DNA of 64,000 bases. Origin: Aplysia californica (lineage: Eukaryota > Mollusca > Gastropoda > Aplysiida > Aplysiidae). A program made the position numbers and the translations under genes. How positions within the stretch are numbered: position 1 is the first letter of the stretch; every line of letters begins with the position of its first letter. The stretch lies in contig NW_004797746.1 in NCBI RefSeq assembly GCF_000002075.1, positions 67,242 to 131,241 on the forward strand, written 5' to 3'. The notes under the pieces are model-generated. The model was not told where the DNA came from. It did no database searches and saw only the letters and a program-made list of their open reading frames with translations. Shown one piece after another: positions 62,201-63,266 of this stretch.

Positions 62201-63266
62201 GCTTCATGACCTCACAGGTGGTCTCACAAAAAAGTTAATAAAGAAATATCTAAATTTTATAAAACCCTATGTGTGGCATATATATAAAAAAATGTTCAAA
62301 ATAAAAACACACTATTCCATGACACAAGAAAAAAATGGTTGAAATGTAAGTGGTAAGAAAAAAAAAAAAAGAGGACAGTGATGTGAAGAAAAGGGAACAA
62401 TAGATAAGAGCCGCTCTGAGTGGCCCTGCGACAAAACACAGGAGACAGTCAGCTGCTGTGAGCGGCGCTGCTGACTGAATCAGTTCAACAAATTTCAAAG
62501 AATCAAAACTAGGGTTTTCAAGACAATTGTCACTATAAACACTTAGAAATAAATTATATTACAAAAGTTAGCAACAACAAAGAAACGAAACATAACAGCA
62601 TGCCATGTGCTGCATTGTAGTCAAACCAGGCACACATCAAAATTATCAAATCAAAGAAACAGGCATTTTTCAGACTCTTGGGCAATTTTTATACACTTTT
62701 TTTGTCTCAACACCTGTAATATCCATTTAGAAATGCATTTCTGTGTGAATTTTACTGAAAAACTTTGCCTTTCTGTGTGAATTTTACTGAAAAACGTTGA
62801 TCAAAAGAACACAAAAGGAGATTTGAAGTGTCCAACACACTACGGCTTTGTAAGTCACCAAACTTTGGCGGCCATTTTCTAGCTAATTTTGCCTGATACC
62901 AGGTAACCGCCAACTCCCTAAACCACAAATATCTCGGCTTCTATTCAGTACAGAAGGGCATTTTAAAAAATCAAATACAAGATAAATAAACTTTTGAAAT
63001 TATACCATTAACTCCATATATGCCCAAAAATTGACCAGCCAGCGCCTAATTCCACCACATCGTGACACATATGAGCAGCATCGGTATGCCTGGGTACCTG
63101 GCTTTAATCCAAGCTCTGCAGGGCGGTTCATCAAAGAATTGGACGTGGACTTCTGGAACTTTCCCTCCTTTCACATGTTTGCCTGTCGTTGGATGATCGC
63201 ACACAAGGCTTGGCCACCACGGGAAGCCCTCTAGCTTGGCCCACACAACATCTCCTCGAGCAGAGT
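17389..63266 (-). CDS. MSH6: MSH6, mismatch repair protein (gene span, at least 33 exons in window)
   Basis: MSH6 pairs with MSH2 as MutS-alpha and recognises base mismatches and 1-2 nt loops in nuclear DNA. About 1,230 residues are visible, aligning end to end with human MSH6 (1,360). Domain order along the - strand: PWWP (exons 2-3), acidic Ser/Lys-rich linker (3-7), mismatch-binding domain with VGKFYE (8-12), connector (12-15), lever and clamp (16-27), ATPase with Walker [14 protein letters not shown], Walker B LVLLDELG and FSTHYHS (28-33), then the C-terminal helices. Exon 1 with the PIP box and start codon is beyond position 64000. One exon (about 37 codons) between 38537 and 41284 is missing, probably in the N gap. 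The terminal exon appears split by a hAT element. All located junctions keep phase up to exon 34; the terminal exon is the exception. Convergent with the EMI-type gene. Confidence 0.97.
17465..19500. mobile_element. hAT-type non-autonomous DNA transposon
   Basis: 2,036 bp with terminal inverted repeats CAGGGGTGTCAAACTCAA and CACAGGTGTCAAACTCAA (16 of 18), flanked by an 8-bp target duplication CTATAGAC/CTATAGCC (7 of 8), as hAT elements make. No transposase. A block of about 600 bp is present twice in direct order (about 17639-18240 and 18712-19340; both contain AGTGTTGGAAACG and CGATCGCACTTCGATCGGCT). A poly(C) run lies at 18361-18376. It sits within the presumed last exon of MSH6. Confidence 0.82.
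19501..19533 (-). CDS. MSH6: MSH6 candidate terminal exon, 5' piece
   Basis: 33 nt between a possible acceptor (GCATACAG, ending at 19534) and the hAT right end. The frame [11 protein letters not shown] continues into 17464-17389 once the element is removed. The alternative frame ([10 protein letters not shown]), which is the one exon 34 predicts by phase, shows no MSH6 likeness. The acceptor choice is uncertain. Confidence 0.4.
19822..20167 (+). mobile_element. tRNA-related SINE, family T
   Basis: Shares GGTTTCGAATCCCATCAGGG, CCTTGGGAAAGGCACTTAAC, GGTGGGAAAGGGTACCCAGC and the AT-rich tail with the copy at 14506-14880. Antisense to MSH6. Confidence 0.75.
20277..20673 (-). mobile_element. SINE family B, full copy
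   Basis: 397 nt flanked by a 16-bp target duplication (GATCAGAGAGTACTTA at 20261-20276 and GATCAGAGAATACTTA at 20674-20689, 15 of 16). On the - strand it begins in the CCCGCGGGGCAGTGCC region and ends with the shared 3' hairpin and a CTAAAAACTAAACTAAG tail. The small hairpin reads GTCAC/GTGAC. Confidence 0.88.
20905..20972 (-). CDS. MSH6: MSH6 exon 34 (C-terminal helices)
   Basis: TTTCGGCAG|GTC to ATCTTCAG|GTTGGT; 68 nt, phase 0 in, phase 2 out. Encodes [20 protein letters not shown] and IF(R), matching human [20 protein letters not shown] and LFR. Confidence 0.93.
21046..21228 (-). mobile_element. SINE family A, full copy
   Basis: Hairpin type GGCACTT/AAGTGCC (loop enlarged by AAC), small hairpin GTTAC/GTAAC, head TGGGTGGTTGGTGGG. 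Its tail is about 74 nt upstream of the exon 34 acceptor and in the sense orientation. Confidence 0.88.
21599..22119 (-). mobile_element. tRNA-headed SINE with the shared 3' hairpin
   Basis: On the - strand a tRNA-like head (about 22117-22050; CGTGGTTAAGG, B box GGTTCAAATCC) is followed by a purine/pyrimidine-biased body and ends in the shared 3' module (ATGACCTTATGCAGTTGC loop, then CGCCGTAAAACACTTAC). Flanks share GACAACTT (21591-21598, 22120-22127). It shows a true tRNA-derived 5' end joined to the same 3' tail as families A and B. Confidence 0.75.
22482..22616 (-). CDS. MSH6: MSH6 exon 33 (ATPase domain)
   Basis: TTGTCTCAG|GCC to CCGGAAGAG|GTATGC; 135 nt, phase 0/0. [20 protein letters not shown] and [20 protein letters not shown] are nearly identical to the human protein. 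Confidence 0.97.
22617..24529 (-). other. MSH6 intron 32 with a CpG-rich stretch
   Basis: No coding exon. 23150-23470 and 23690-23780 are unusually GC- and CpG-rich compared with the AT-rich surroundings; no known element recognised. Confidence 0.4.
24530..24684 (-). CDS. MSH6: MSH6 exon 32 (ATPase: Walker B end and H-loop)
   Basis: GGCTTTCAG|GTC to GGCCACATG|GTAAGA; 155 nt. Encodes (G)[39 protein letters not shown] and GHM. A SINE A tail begins 20 nt upstream of this exon. Confidence 0.97.
24704..24895 (-). mobile_element. SINE family A copy next to the exon 32 acceptor
   Basis: Flanked by a 13-bp target duplication (GCCATTGGTTTGT 24691-24703, GCCATTAGTTTGT 24896-24908; 12 of 13). The left copy begins 7 nt from exon 32. 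The sense tail TACTAAAAC (24713-24721) therefore lies about 30-33 nt upstream of the exon, where a branch point is expected. Confidence 0.92.
25406..25495 (-). CDS. MSH6: MSH6 exon 31 (ATPase: signature and Walker B)
   Basis: CCTTCTCAG|GGG to GAATTAG|GTCGGT; 90 nt. [20 protein letters not shown] and SLVLLDEL(G) carry the MutS STFF signature loop and the Walker B aspartate and glutamate. Confidence 0.97.
26107..26194 (-). CDS. MSH6: MSH6 exon 30 (ATPase domain)
   Basis: GTCCTCAG|GGC to ATGTCAG|GTAAGT; 88 nt. [20 protein letters not shown] and LGASDRIMS match human almost exactly. Confidence 0.97.
26286..26459 (-). mobile_element. SINE family A, full copy
   Basis: Perfect 11-bp target duplication ACTTACTCTCT (26275-26285, 26460-26470). 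Sense to MSH6; tail about 92 nt upstream of exon 30. Confidence 0.92.
26605..26783 (-). mobile_element. SINE family A body with GC-type hairpin
   Basis: 10-bp target duplication CTTCCAGTTG (26595-26604, 26784-26793). The body is family A but the 3' hairpin has the GCGCT/AGCGC stem and the CTGCATAAGG loop otherwise seen in family B. Confidence 0.9.
26985..27527 (-). mobile_element. tRNA-related SINE, family T
   Basis: The reverse strand has a tRNA-like head with GGTCATGGGTTCAAACC near 27490, then a GGCAAGGCACTTTACAGG block and an AT-rich tail with ATGCAAATAGTC. Sense to MSH6. Confidence 0.7.
27714..28102 (-). mobile_element. SINE family B, full copy
   Basis: 389 nt; flanks share CCCCCCACTT (27704-27713, 28103-28112), although this is low-complexity. 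Same body as 20277-20673; sense to MSH6. Confidence 0.85.
28573..28753 (-). mobile_element. SINE family A, full copy
   Basis: Target duplication CATTCTTGTAT/CACTCTTGTAT (28562-28572, 28754-28764; 10 of 11). Sense to MSH6. Confidence 0.9.
28835..28957 (-). CDS. MSH6: MSH6 exon 29 (ATPase Walker A)
   Basis: TTTGTGTAG|GAG to GCACAAGTG|GTGAGT; 123 nt, phase 0/0. [20 protein letters not shown] contains the P-loop GPNMGGKST; preceded by an acidic ENDEEDG stretch as in human EEEEQENG. Confidence 0.98.
29003..29060 (-). mobile_element. Hairpin-only SINE fragment
   Basis: Only the GGCGCTC/GAGCGCC hairpin and a degraded tail, about 46 nt upstream of exon 29, sense. Confidence 0.7.
29147..29337 (-). 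mobile_element. SINE family A, diverged full copy
   Basis: Target duplication TTGGAGAGAAGAG/TTGGCGAGAAAAG (29134-29146, 29338-29350; 11 of 13). Hairpin sides diverged. Sense to MSH6. Confidence 0.8.
29338..30470. other. MSH6 intron 28 part, with (GA)n tract
   Basis: 30045-30190 is a purine-rich GAGAGA tract; the rest is AT-rich without recognised features. Confidence 0.5.
30474..30650 (-). mobile_element. SINE family A copy
   Basis: Hairpin with a mutated first stem (AGCACTT/AAGTGCC); the small hairpin has decayed. Sense to MSH6. Confidence 0.82.
30672..30830 (-). mobile_element. SINE family A body with GC-type hairpin, 5'-truncated
   Basis: AGCGCTC/GAGCGCC stem, family A body, small hairpin GTTAC/GTAAC intact; the TGGGTGG head is missing. 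Confidence 0.82.
30898..30996 (-). CDS. MSH6: MSH6 exon 28
   Basis: TTTCCGCAG|CCA to CTCAAGGAT|GTAAGG; 99 nt, phase 0/0. [20 protein letters not shown] and [10 protein letters not shown] match human [20 protein letters not shown] and IPNDILIG. Confidence 0.96.
31000..31940. other. MSH6 intron 27 with GAAA microsatellite
   Basis: 31876-31935 is a GAAA-type purine repeat ending just before the exon 27 donor. No other feature recognised. Confidence 0.6.
31952..32084 (-). CDS. MSH6: MSH6 exon 27 (core domain)
   Basis: GTCCCCAG|ACA to GGAGTAGAG|GTGAGT; 133 nt. (R)[20 protein letters not shown] and [14 protein letters not shown] align with human [20 protein letters not shown]. Confidence 0.95.
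32533..32762 (-). CDS. MSH6: MSH6 exon 26 (lever/clamp)
   Basis: TTCTCCAG|TCA to GATGAAAG|GTCAGA; 230 nt. [20 protein letters not shown] and [20 protein letters not shown] match human IVYWGIGRNRYQLEIPENF. A SINE A tail lies 24 nt upstream. Confidence 0.97.
32785..32950 (-). mobile_element. SINE family A copy next to the exon 26 acceptor
   Basis: Sense copy whose tail TACTAAAAC (32788-32796) ends 26 nt upstream of exon 26, so its adenines are 27-30 nt from the exon. The hairpin has decayed on one side; the head is degraded. Confidence 0.85.
33270..33451 (-). mobile_element. SINE family A copy
   Basis: Tail CTCTTACTAGAGCTAAAAC, stem decayed on the 3' side of the plus strand, small hairpin one mismatch. 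Sense to MSH6. Confidence 0.82.
33542..33642 (-). CDS. MSH6: MSH6 exon 25 (clamp)
   Basis: CCTGCCAG|GTG to AGCTGTCGA|GTGAGT; 101 nt. (G)[20 protein letters not shown] and [13 protein letters not shown] match human [20 protein letters not shown]. Confidence 0.95.
33688..33946. repeat. Long fold-back element in MSH6 intron 24
   Basis: About 259 nt; arms of about 120 nt are near-perfect inverted copies (GGGAGCCT at the centre, GTTTATCCACCC, then CTTCAAGAAAA, CTCTCCTGTAAAA and outer GGCCGCCAAGTAAA/TTTACTTGGCAGCC) with a loop of under 25 nt. It lies 45 nt upstream of exon 25. Confidence 0.9.
33950..35440. other. MSH6 intron 24 remainder, nothing recognised
   Basis: AT-rich, with a short poly(G) run at 34559-34566. 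No exon or mobile element recognised. Confidence 0.4.
35451..35505 (-). CDS. MSH6: MSH6 exon 24 (clamp)
   Basis: TTCACAG|AAC to AGCAAAG|GTGAGT; 55 nt. [18 protein letters not shown] matches human TAFDHEKARKTGLITPKA. Confidence 0.92.
36087..36183 (-). CDS. MSH6: MSH6 exon 23 (lever)
   Basis: TTCTTGAAG|GTC to TTTGAC|GTAAGG; 97 nt. (K)[20 protein letters not shown] and [12 protein letters not shown] align with human KSKILKQVISLQ and FPDLTVELNRWD. Confidence 0.9.
36606..36842 (-). mobile_element. SINE family C, two head-to-tail copies
   Basis: 36606-36740 has a related hairpin (AGCAC/GTGCT stem, loop with ATGACCATTATTGTGT) and a GGTGGTCGGAGGGC head; 36746-36842 repeats the body without the hairpin. 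A third copy without a clear hairpin lies at 48680-48778. Distant relative of family A. Confidence 0.6.
37181..37276 (-). CDS. MSH6: MSH6 exon 22 (lever)
   Basis: GAACACAG|CAA to TCTTTCAA|GTAAGT; 96 nt. (S)[20 protein letters not shown] matches human [20 protein letters not shown]. Confidence 0.93.
37980..38060 (-). CDS. MSH6: MSH6 exon 21 (lever)
   Basis: CTTCTCAG|AAT to ACTTACAG|GTAAGG; 81 nt. [20 protein letters not shown] matches human [20 protein letters not shown]. Confidence 0.95.
38375..38537 (-). CDS. MSH6: MSH6 exon 20 (lever)
   Basis: CTGCCAG|GAA to CTCAGCAG|GTAAAG; 163 nt. (G)[20 protein letters not shown] and RLDAVEDLL, then [12 protein letters not shown], match human [20 protein letters not shown] and following. 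Confidence 0.96.
39003..39162 (-). mobile_element. SINE family B 5' part, cut by the assembly gap
   Basis: Same sequence as the 5' half of the other B copies (GAATGAGCATGACATTGAT and TTGGGAATGACCTAAAGACA on the + strand); its 5' end runs into the N block and its 3' half is absent. Confidence 0.75.
39163..40056. other. Assembly gap (894 N)
   Basis: Unsequenced. Exon 18 ends with residues matching human AYQRM and exon 20 starts with those matching GKRLL, so about 37 residues (human VLDAVTLNNLEIF onward) are unaccounted for. Nothing like them occurs elsewhere between 38537 and 41284. Confidence 0.9.
40275..41182. repeat. Tandem duplication around a SINE B copy
   Basis: About 255 bp at 40275-40535 (GAATGACACACAGAAAGAAA, then GATTTGATCCATTGAAAGCA, then GACAGTAAGTACAAAGAAAA) is repeated at 40930-41182 at roughly 90% identity, with a SINE B between them. 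Another B end lies left of the gap, so the repeated unit is probably SINE B plus this block. Confidence 0.85.
40548..40929 (-). mobile_element. SINE family B, full copy
   Basis: AGCGCTC/GAGCGCC hairpin, small hairpin GTCAC/GTGAC with loop AAGAGA on the + strand, GCCCCGGGGG at the 5' end. Sense to MSH6. Confidence 0.88.
41284..41422 (-). CDS. MSH6: MSH6 exon 18
   Basis: TTTGATCAG|GTA to AGGCATATG|GTGAGA; 139 nt. (W)[20 protein letters not shown] matches human [20 protein letters not shown]. Confidence 0.95.
41630..42531 (+). mobile_element. piggyBac-type element, deletion derivative
   Basis: 902 bp flanked by TTAA (41626-41629, 42532-42535) with inverted ends CTCTTTGACTACCA and CTCTTTGGCTACCA (reverse). 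Near each end are palindromes such as GAGCCGATCTATCGGCTC. An ORF from 41902 encodes [20 protein letters not shown] followed by an acidic [20 protein letters not shown] stretch, like the N-terminus of piggyBac transposases; the catalytic part is absent. Located in MSH6 intron 17. Confidence 0.75.
42770..42946 (-). mobile_element. SINE family A body with GC-type hairpin
   Basis: Target duplication TGGAGATAC (42758-42766, 42947-42955). Small hairpin GTTAC/GTAAC intact. Sense to MSH6. Confidence 0.9.
42960..43550. other. MSH6 intron 17 part with (GAT)n
   Basis: 43419-43446 is a GAT repeat; 43288-43300 is a poly(C) run. No other feature recognised. Confidence 0.6.
43551..43620 (-). CDS. MSH6: MSH6 exon 17
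   Basis: CCTCCACAG|ATG to CTCACATG|GTCAGT; 70 nt. (N)[20 protein letters not shown] and LT(W) align with human [20 protein letters not shown]. Confidence 0.92.
43676..43792 (-). mobile_element. Degraded SINE tail fragments
   Basis: Two degraded copies of the 3' module: GTTTTACGGCACT plus CGACACAATTTTGGTC at about 43680-43712, and TTTTAGTAAGAGTTTCGG at about 43743-43762. The first is about 56 nt upstream of exon 17. Confidence 0.45.
44380..44619. repeat. Degenerate tandem repeat of the exon 16 donor sequence
   Basis: On the - strand the true donor region (CCAAAAGTATGTGTTGTGTG) is followed by at least five related copies, such as CTAAAAGTATGTGTCGTTG, TTAAAGTATGTGTTGTCATT, CTAAAAGTGTGTGTTGTTT, CTAGAAGTATATGTTGTTAT and CTAAAAGTAAGTGTTATTG, spaced roughly 30-50 nt. 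Confidence 0.75.
44620..44827 (-). CDS. MSH6: MSH6 exon 16 (core)
   Basis: CTGGTTCAG|GTG to TCCAAAA|GTATGT; 208 nt. [20 protein letters not shown] and [20 protein letters not shown] match human [20 protein letters not shown] and following. Confidence 0.97.
45079..45800. mobile_element. MITE family D remnant
   Basis: The left end GTGGTGAAATCAGGCGCTCG-type sequence (ATCATGGTGAAATCAGGCGC) is clear at 45084-45112. Internal D-like sequence reappears at 45668-45720 (ATAGATGGGTATTTTTTC). The right end was not found, and the intervening part is unrelated. Confidence 0.5.
45985..46056 (-). CDS. MSH6: MSH6 exon 15 (connector)
   Basis: AATTTCTCAG|ATT to ACACAG|GTAAGT; 72 nt, phase 0/0. [20 protein letters not shown] matches human [20 protein letters not shown]. 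Confidence 0.98.
46136..46216. repeat. (GA)n followed by poly(G)
   Basis: About 58 nt of GA repeat, then a run of G at 46198-46216, in MSH6 intron 14. Confidence 0.97.
46584..46654 (+). mobile_element. Hairpin-only SINE insertion downstream of exon 14
   Basis: Contains ATGATCTTATGCAGTTGC with a CGCTC/AAGCACC stem remnant and CCGTAAAACACTTACG; flanked by CAGTACATGA/CAGCACATGA (46574-46583, 46655-46664; 9 of 10). Antisense; the right duplication ends 35 nt from the exon 14 donor. Confidence 0.65.
46700..46768 (-). CDS. MSH6: MSH6 exon 14 (connector)
   Basis: CGTCCACAG|GCT to CCTTTCAT|GTAAGT; 69 nt, phase 0/0. [20 protein letters not shown] matches human YGVCFVDTSLG. Confidence 0.95.
47480..47622 (-). 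CDS. MSH6: MSH6 exon 13 (mismatch-binding/connector)
   Basis: GACACAG|TGG to TGTGAAAAG|GTGAGT; 143 nt. (M)[20 protein letters not shown] and QGTRTYS match human [20 protein letters not shown] and GTQTYS. Confidence 0.95.
48197..48420 (-). mobile_element. tRNA-related SINE, family T2
   Basis: On the - strand the head GTGGCCTAGTGGTTAGGCTA with B box GGTTCGAGCC is followed by GTCCTTGGGAAAGGCACTTA and a body ending near ATAGTGTTGAAAGGGG. Sense to MSH6. Second copy 56120-56290. Confidence 0.78.
48821..48972. mobile_element. MITE D left end fused to a truncated SINE A
   Basis: 48821-48870 is the D-family end (CATCATGGTGAAACCAGGCA); from 48897 to 48971 it continues as the 5' half of a SINE A (- strand) lacking the hairpin. 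A composite of two truncated elements. Confidence 0.65.
49033..49168 (-). CDS. MSH6: MSH6 exon 12 (mismatch-binding domain)
   Basis: GTTCACAG|GGT to CAAACACA|GTGAGT; 136 nt. [20 protein letters not shown] and [20 protein letters not shown] match human almost residue for residue. Confidence 0.97.
49457..49864 (-). mobile_element. SINE family B, full copy
   Basis: Shared 3' hairpin (AGCGCTC/GAGCGCC) and tail CTTACTAAAACTAAATGG; body as in the other B copies. Sense to MSH6. Confidence 0.85.
49870..51130. other. MSH6 intron 11, low-complexity runs
   Basis: Poly(C) at 50259-50287 and poly(G) at 50665-50684, a hairpin-only SINE remnant at about 50372-50420 (-), and TTAACACCTTCGCGACC at 50448, which resembles the end of a TTAA-type MITE. 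No exon. 50930-51050 is CG-rich and unrecognised. Confidence 0.5.
51134..51208 (-). CDS. MSH6: MSH6 exon 11 (mismatch-contact motif)
   Basis: TCCCACTAG|GTC to TACATGAAG|GTTTGT; 75 nt, phase 0/0. [20 protein letters not shown] contains the Phe-Tyr-Glu motif whose Phe stacks on the mismatched base and whose Glu contacts it in MutS and MSH6. Confidence 0.98.
51822..51881 (-). CDS. MSH6: MSH6 exon 10
   Basis: GTATTGCAG|GCG to TTTTTCAAA|GTGAGT; 60 nt, phase 0/0. [20 protein letters not shown] matches human [20 protein letters not shown]. Confidence 0.97.
51890..54105. other. MSH6 intron 9, nothing coding
   Basis: Contains an old GAGTTGATGTCGTCAGGGGA repeat (52556), a tRNA-like B box (GTTCGATTCC, 53072) and a CG-rich stretch at about 53420-53880. 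No exon is supported. Confidence 0.45.
54112..54199 (-). CDS. MSH6: MSH6 exon 9
   Basis: GTCTGTGCAG|GGA to AAACGCCC|GTAAGT; 88 nt. [20 protein letters not shown] and ESFLNKQTP match human [20 protein letters not shown] and FLNSCTP. Confidence 0.96.
54504..54575. repeat. One-arm copy of the fold-back MITE at 1768-2012
   Basis: GGAAGGACTTCCGAGTAACG and CCACCCCAACAAACACAATA match the right arm of the element in the first intron of the EMI-type gene. Confidence 0.75.
54580..55725. other. MSH6 intron 8, with a short duplication and a gap
   Basis: About 100 bp at 54740-54840 (ACAATAGAATTGAAATATGA) is repeated at 54988-55085. 55205-55440 is CG-rich and shares CAGGCAATTG and CAGGTCTAT with 57150-57215, so it is probably repeat-derived. 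A 100-N gap of nominal size lies at 55573-55672. Confidence 0.5.
55732..55817 (-). CDS. MSH6: MSH6 exon 8
   Basis: CATGCTCCAG|TCT to AAAATCAG|GTAAGT; 86 nt. [20 protein letters not shown] and DFMQPDKI(R) precede the conserved TLYVP segment, in the place of human VWYHETLEWLKEEKRRD. Confidence 0.88.
56120..56290 (-). mobile_element. tRNA-related SINE, family T2
   Basis: Same head (GTGGCCTAGTGGTTAGGCTA) and TCCTTGGGAAAGGCACTTTA block as 48197-48420. Sense to MSH6. Confidence 0.75.
56300..56470 (+). mobile_element. SINE family A, antisense copy
   Basis: Perfect 11-bp target duplication ACAGATGACAC (56289-56299, 56471-56481). The only full A copy found antisense to MSH6 within the gene. Confidence 0.92.
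57267..57383 (-). CDS. MSH6: MSH6 exon 7 (linker)
   Basis: TTTCCCAG|TCA to GCACCCGAG|GTATGT; 117 nt, phase 0/0. Basic SRKRKQP start (nuclear-localisation-like) and [14 protein letters not shown], matching human ETKNTLRAFSAPQ. Confidence 0.93.
57390..58030. other. MSH6 intron 6 part
   Basis: Contains an inverted repeat GAGAATACTCG/CGAGTATTCTC at 57682-57719 and a purine-rich tract (57960-57990). Nothing else recognised. Confidence 0.5.
58046..58104 (+). mobile_element. Hairpin-only SINE insertion with its own target duplication
   Basis: 59 nt holding only the GGCGCTC/GAGCGCC hairpin and a CCTAAAACTAAA tail, flanked by ACTAACATTTACAT/ACTAACATTTATAT (58032-58045, 58105-58118; 13 of 14). An extreme 5' truncation, showing that the hairpin is the 3' end. 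Confidence 0.85.
58217..58335 (-). CDS. MSH6: MSH6 exon 6 (acidic linker)
   Basis: TTCCTCAG|AGG to AAAGAG|GTGAGC; 119 nt. [20 protein letters not shown] and EPDSPVKE match human [20 protein letters not shown] and LNSPVK. Confidence 0.94.
58412..58462 (-). mobile_element. SINE family A 3' fragment
   Basis: GTTTTAGTAAGCATTTTACG and TTGCAACACAATAAGGTCAT: tail plus hairpin only, about 77 nt upstream of exon 6, sense. Confidence 0.75.
58470..59195. other. MSH6 intron 5 part, nothing recognised
   Basis: AT-rich; poly(A) of about 30 nt at 59192-59220 lies just downstream of the exon 5 donor in transcript terms. Confidence 0.4.
59234..59366 (-). CDS. MSH6: MSH6 exon 5 (basic/acidic linker)
   Basis: GCCTGGTCAG|GAG to GATTCAG|GTTTTG; 133 nt. 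[20 protein letters not shown] and [17 protein letters not shown] carry a bipartite-like nuclear localisation signal, comparable to human RRSSRQIKKRRVISDSESD. Confidence 0.9.
59490..59670 (-). mobile_element. SINE family A, full copy
   Basis: GGCACTT hairpin, tail with TTTAG repeats (CTAAAACTAAACTAAAAG in sense). Sense to MSH6; about 124 nt upstream of exon 5. Confidence 0.88.
59812..60160 (-). mobile_element. tRNA-related SINE, family T
   Basis: The - strand head has ATGGTCTAGTTGTTAGGATG and a TCTCGAGATTTTATC B-box remnant, then ACATTGTGTCCTTCG and an AT-rich tail. Sense to MSH6. Confidence 0.72.
60411..60490 (-). CDS. MSH6: MSH6 exon 4 (acidic linker)
   Basis: CTTTCACAG|CTA to GGGAAAAAG|GTACCA; 80 nt. 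(P)[26 protein letters not shown]; low complexity, assigned by phase and splice sites. Confidence 0.82.
60612..60788 (-). mobile_element. SINE family A, full copy
   Basis: 10-bp target duplication CAAAGGTCTT (60602-60611, 60789-60798). Sense to MSH6, about 122 nt upstream of exon 4. Confidence 0.92.
60994..61057 (+). mobile_element. Hairpin-only SINE insertion beside the exon 3 donor
   Basis: GGCGCTT stem with ATATGACCTTACGCAGTTG loop and CTACGAAAACTTTAAA tail, flanked by AGATCTCCAG/AGATCTCTAG (60984-60993, 61058-61067; 9 of 10). Exon 3 ends at 61076, so the insertion lies within the first ten or so bases of the intron, beyond GTAAGT. Confidence 0.82.
61076..61299 (-). CDS. MSH6: MSH6 exon 3 (PWWP end and acidic tract)
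   Basis: TGCCTGTAG|AAA to TTTGATC|GTAAGT; 224 nt. [20 protein letters not shown] matches human [20 protein letters not shown], followed by a Glu/Asp run ([19 protein letters not shown]) like human EPEEEEEMEVG. Confidence 0.96.
61300..61740. other. MSH6 intron 2, left part
   Basis: AT-rich, no recognised feature. Confidence 0.4.
61745..62012 (-). mobile_element. SINE family B, 3'-truncated copy
   Basis: 5' two thirds of family B (CCCCAGGGGG end, small hairpin GTCAC/GTAAC one mismatch); lacks the 3' hairpin. Sense to MSH6. Confidence 0.8.
62606..63068. mobile_element. MITE family D, full copy next to the PWWP exon
   Basis: Terminal repeats diverged (GTAGTCAAACCAGGCAC on the left, GCGCCTAATTCCACCAC on the right); internal blocks such as TTTGGCGGCCATTTTCT are shared with 10841-11410. 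Ends 29 nt from the exon 2 donor. Confidence 0.75.
63098..63266 (-). CDS. MSH6: MSH6 exon 2 (PWWP domain)
   Basis: TTTTTTTCAG|ACT to AAAGCCAG|GTACCC; 169 nt, ends mid-codon and joins exon 3 as [30 protein letters not shown], then [17 protein letters not shown]: the PWWP chromatin-reader domain (binds methylated H3K36 in vertebrate MSH6), with the signature PWWP itself. Acceptor in phase 1 from an exon 1 outside the window. Confidence 0.97.
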
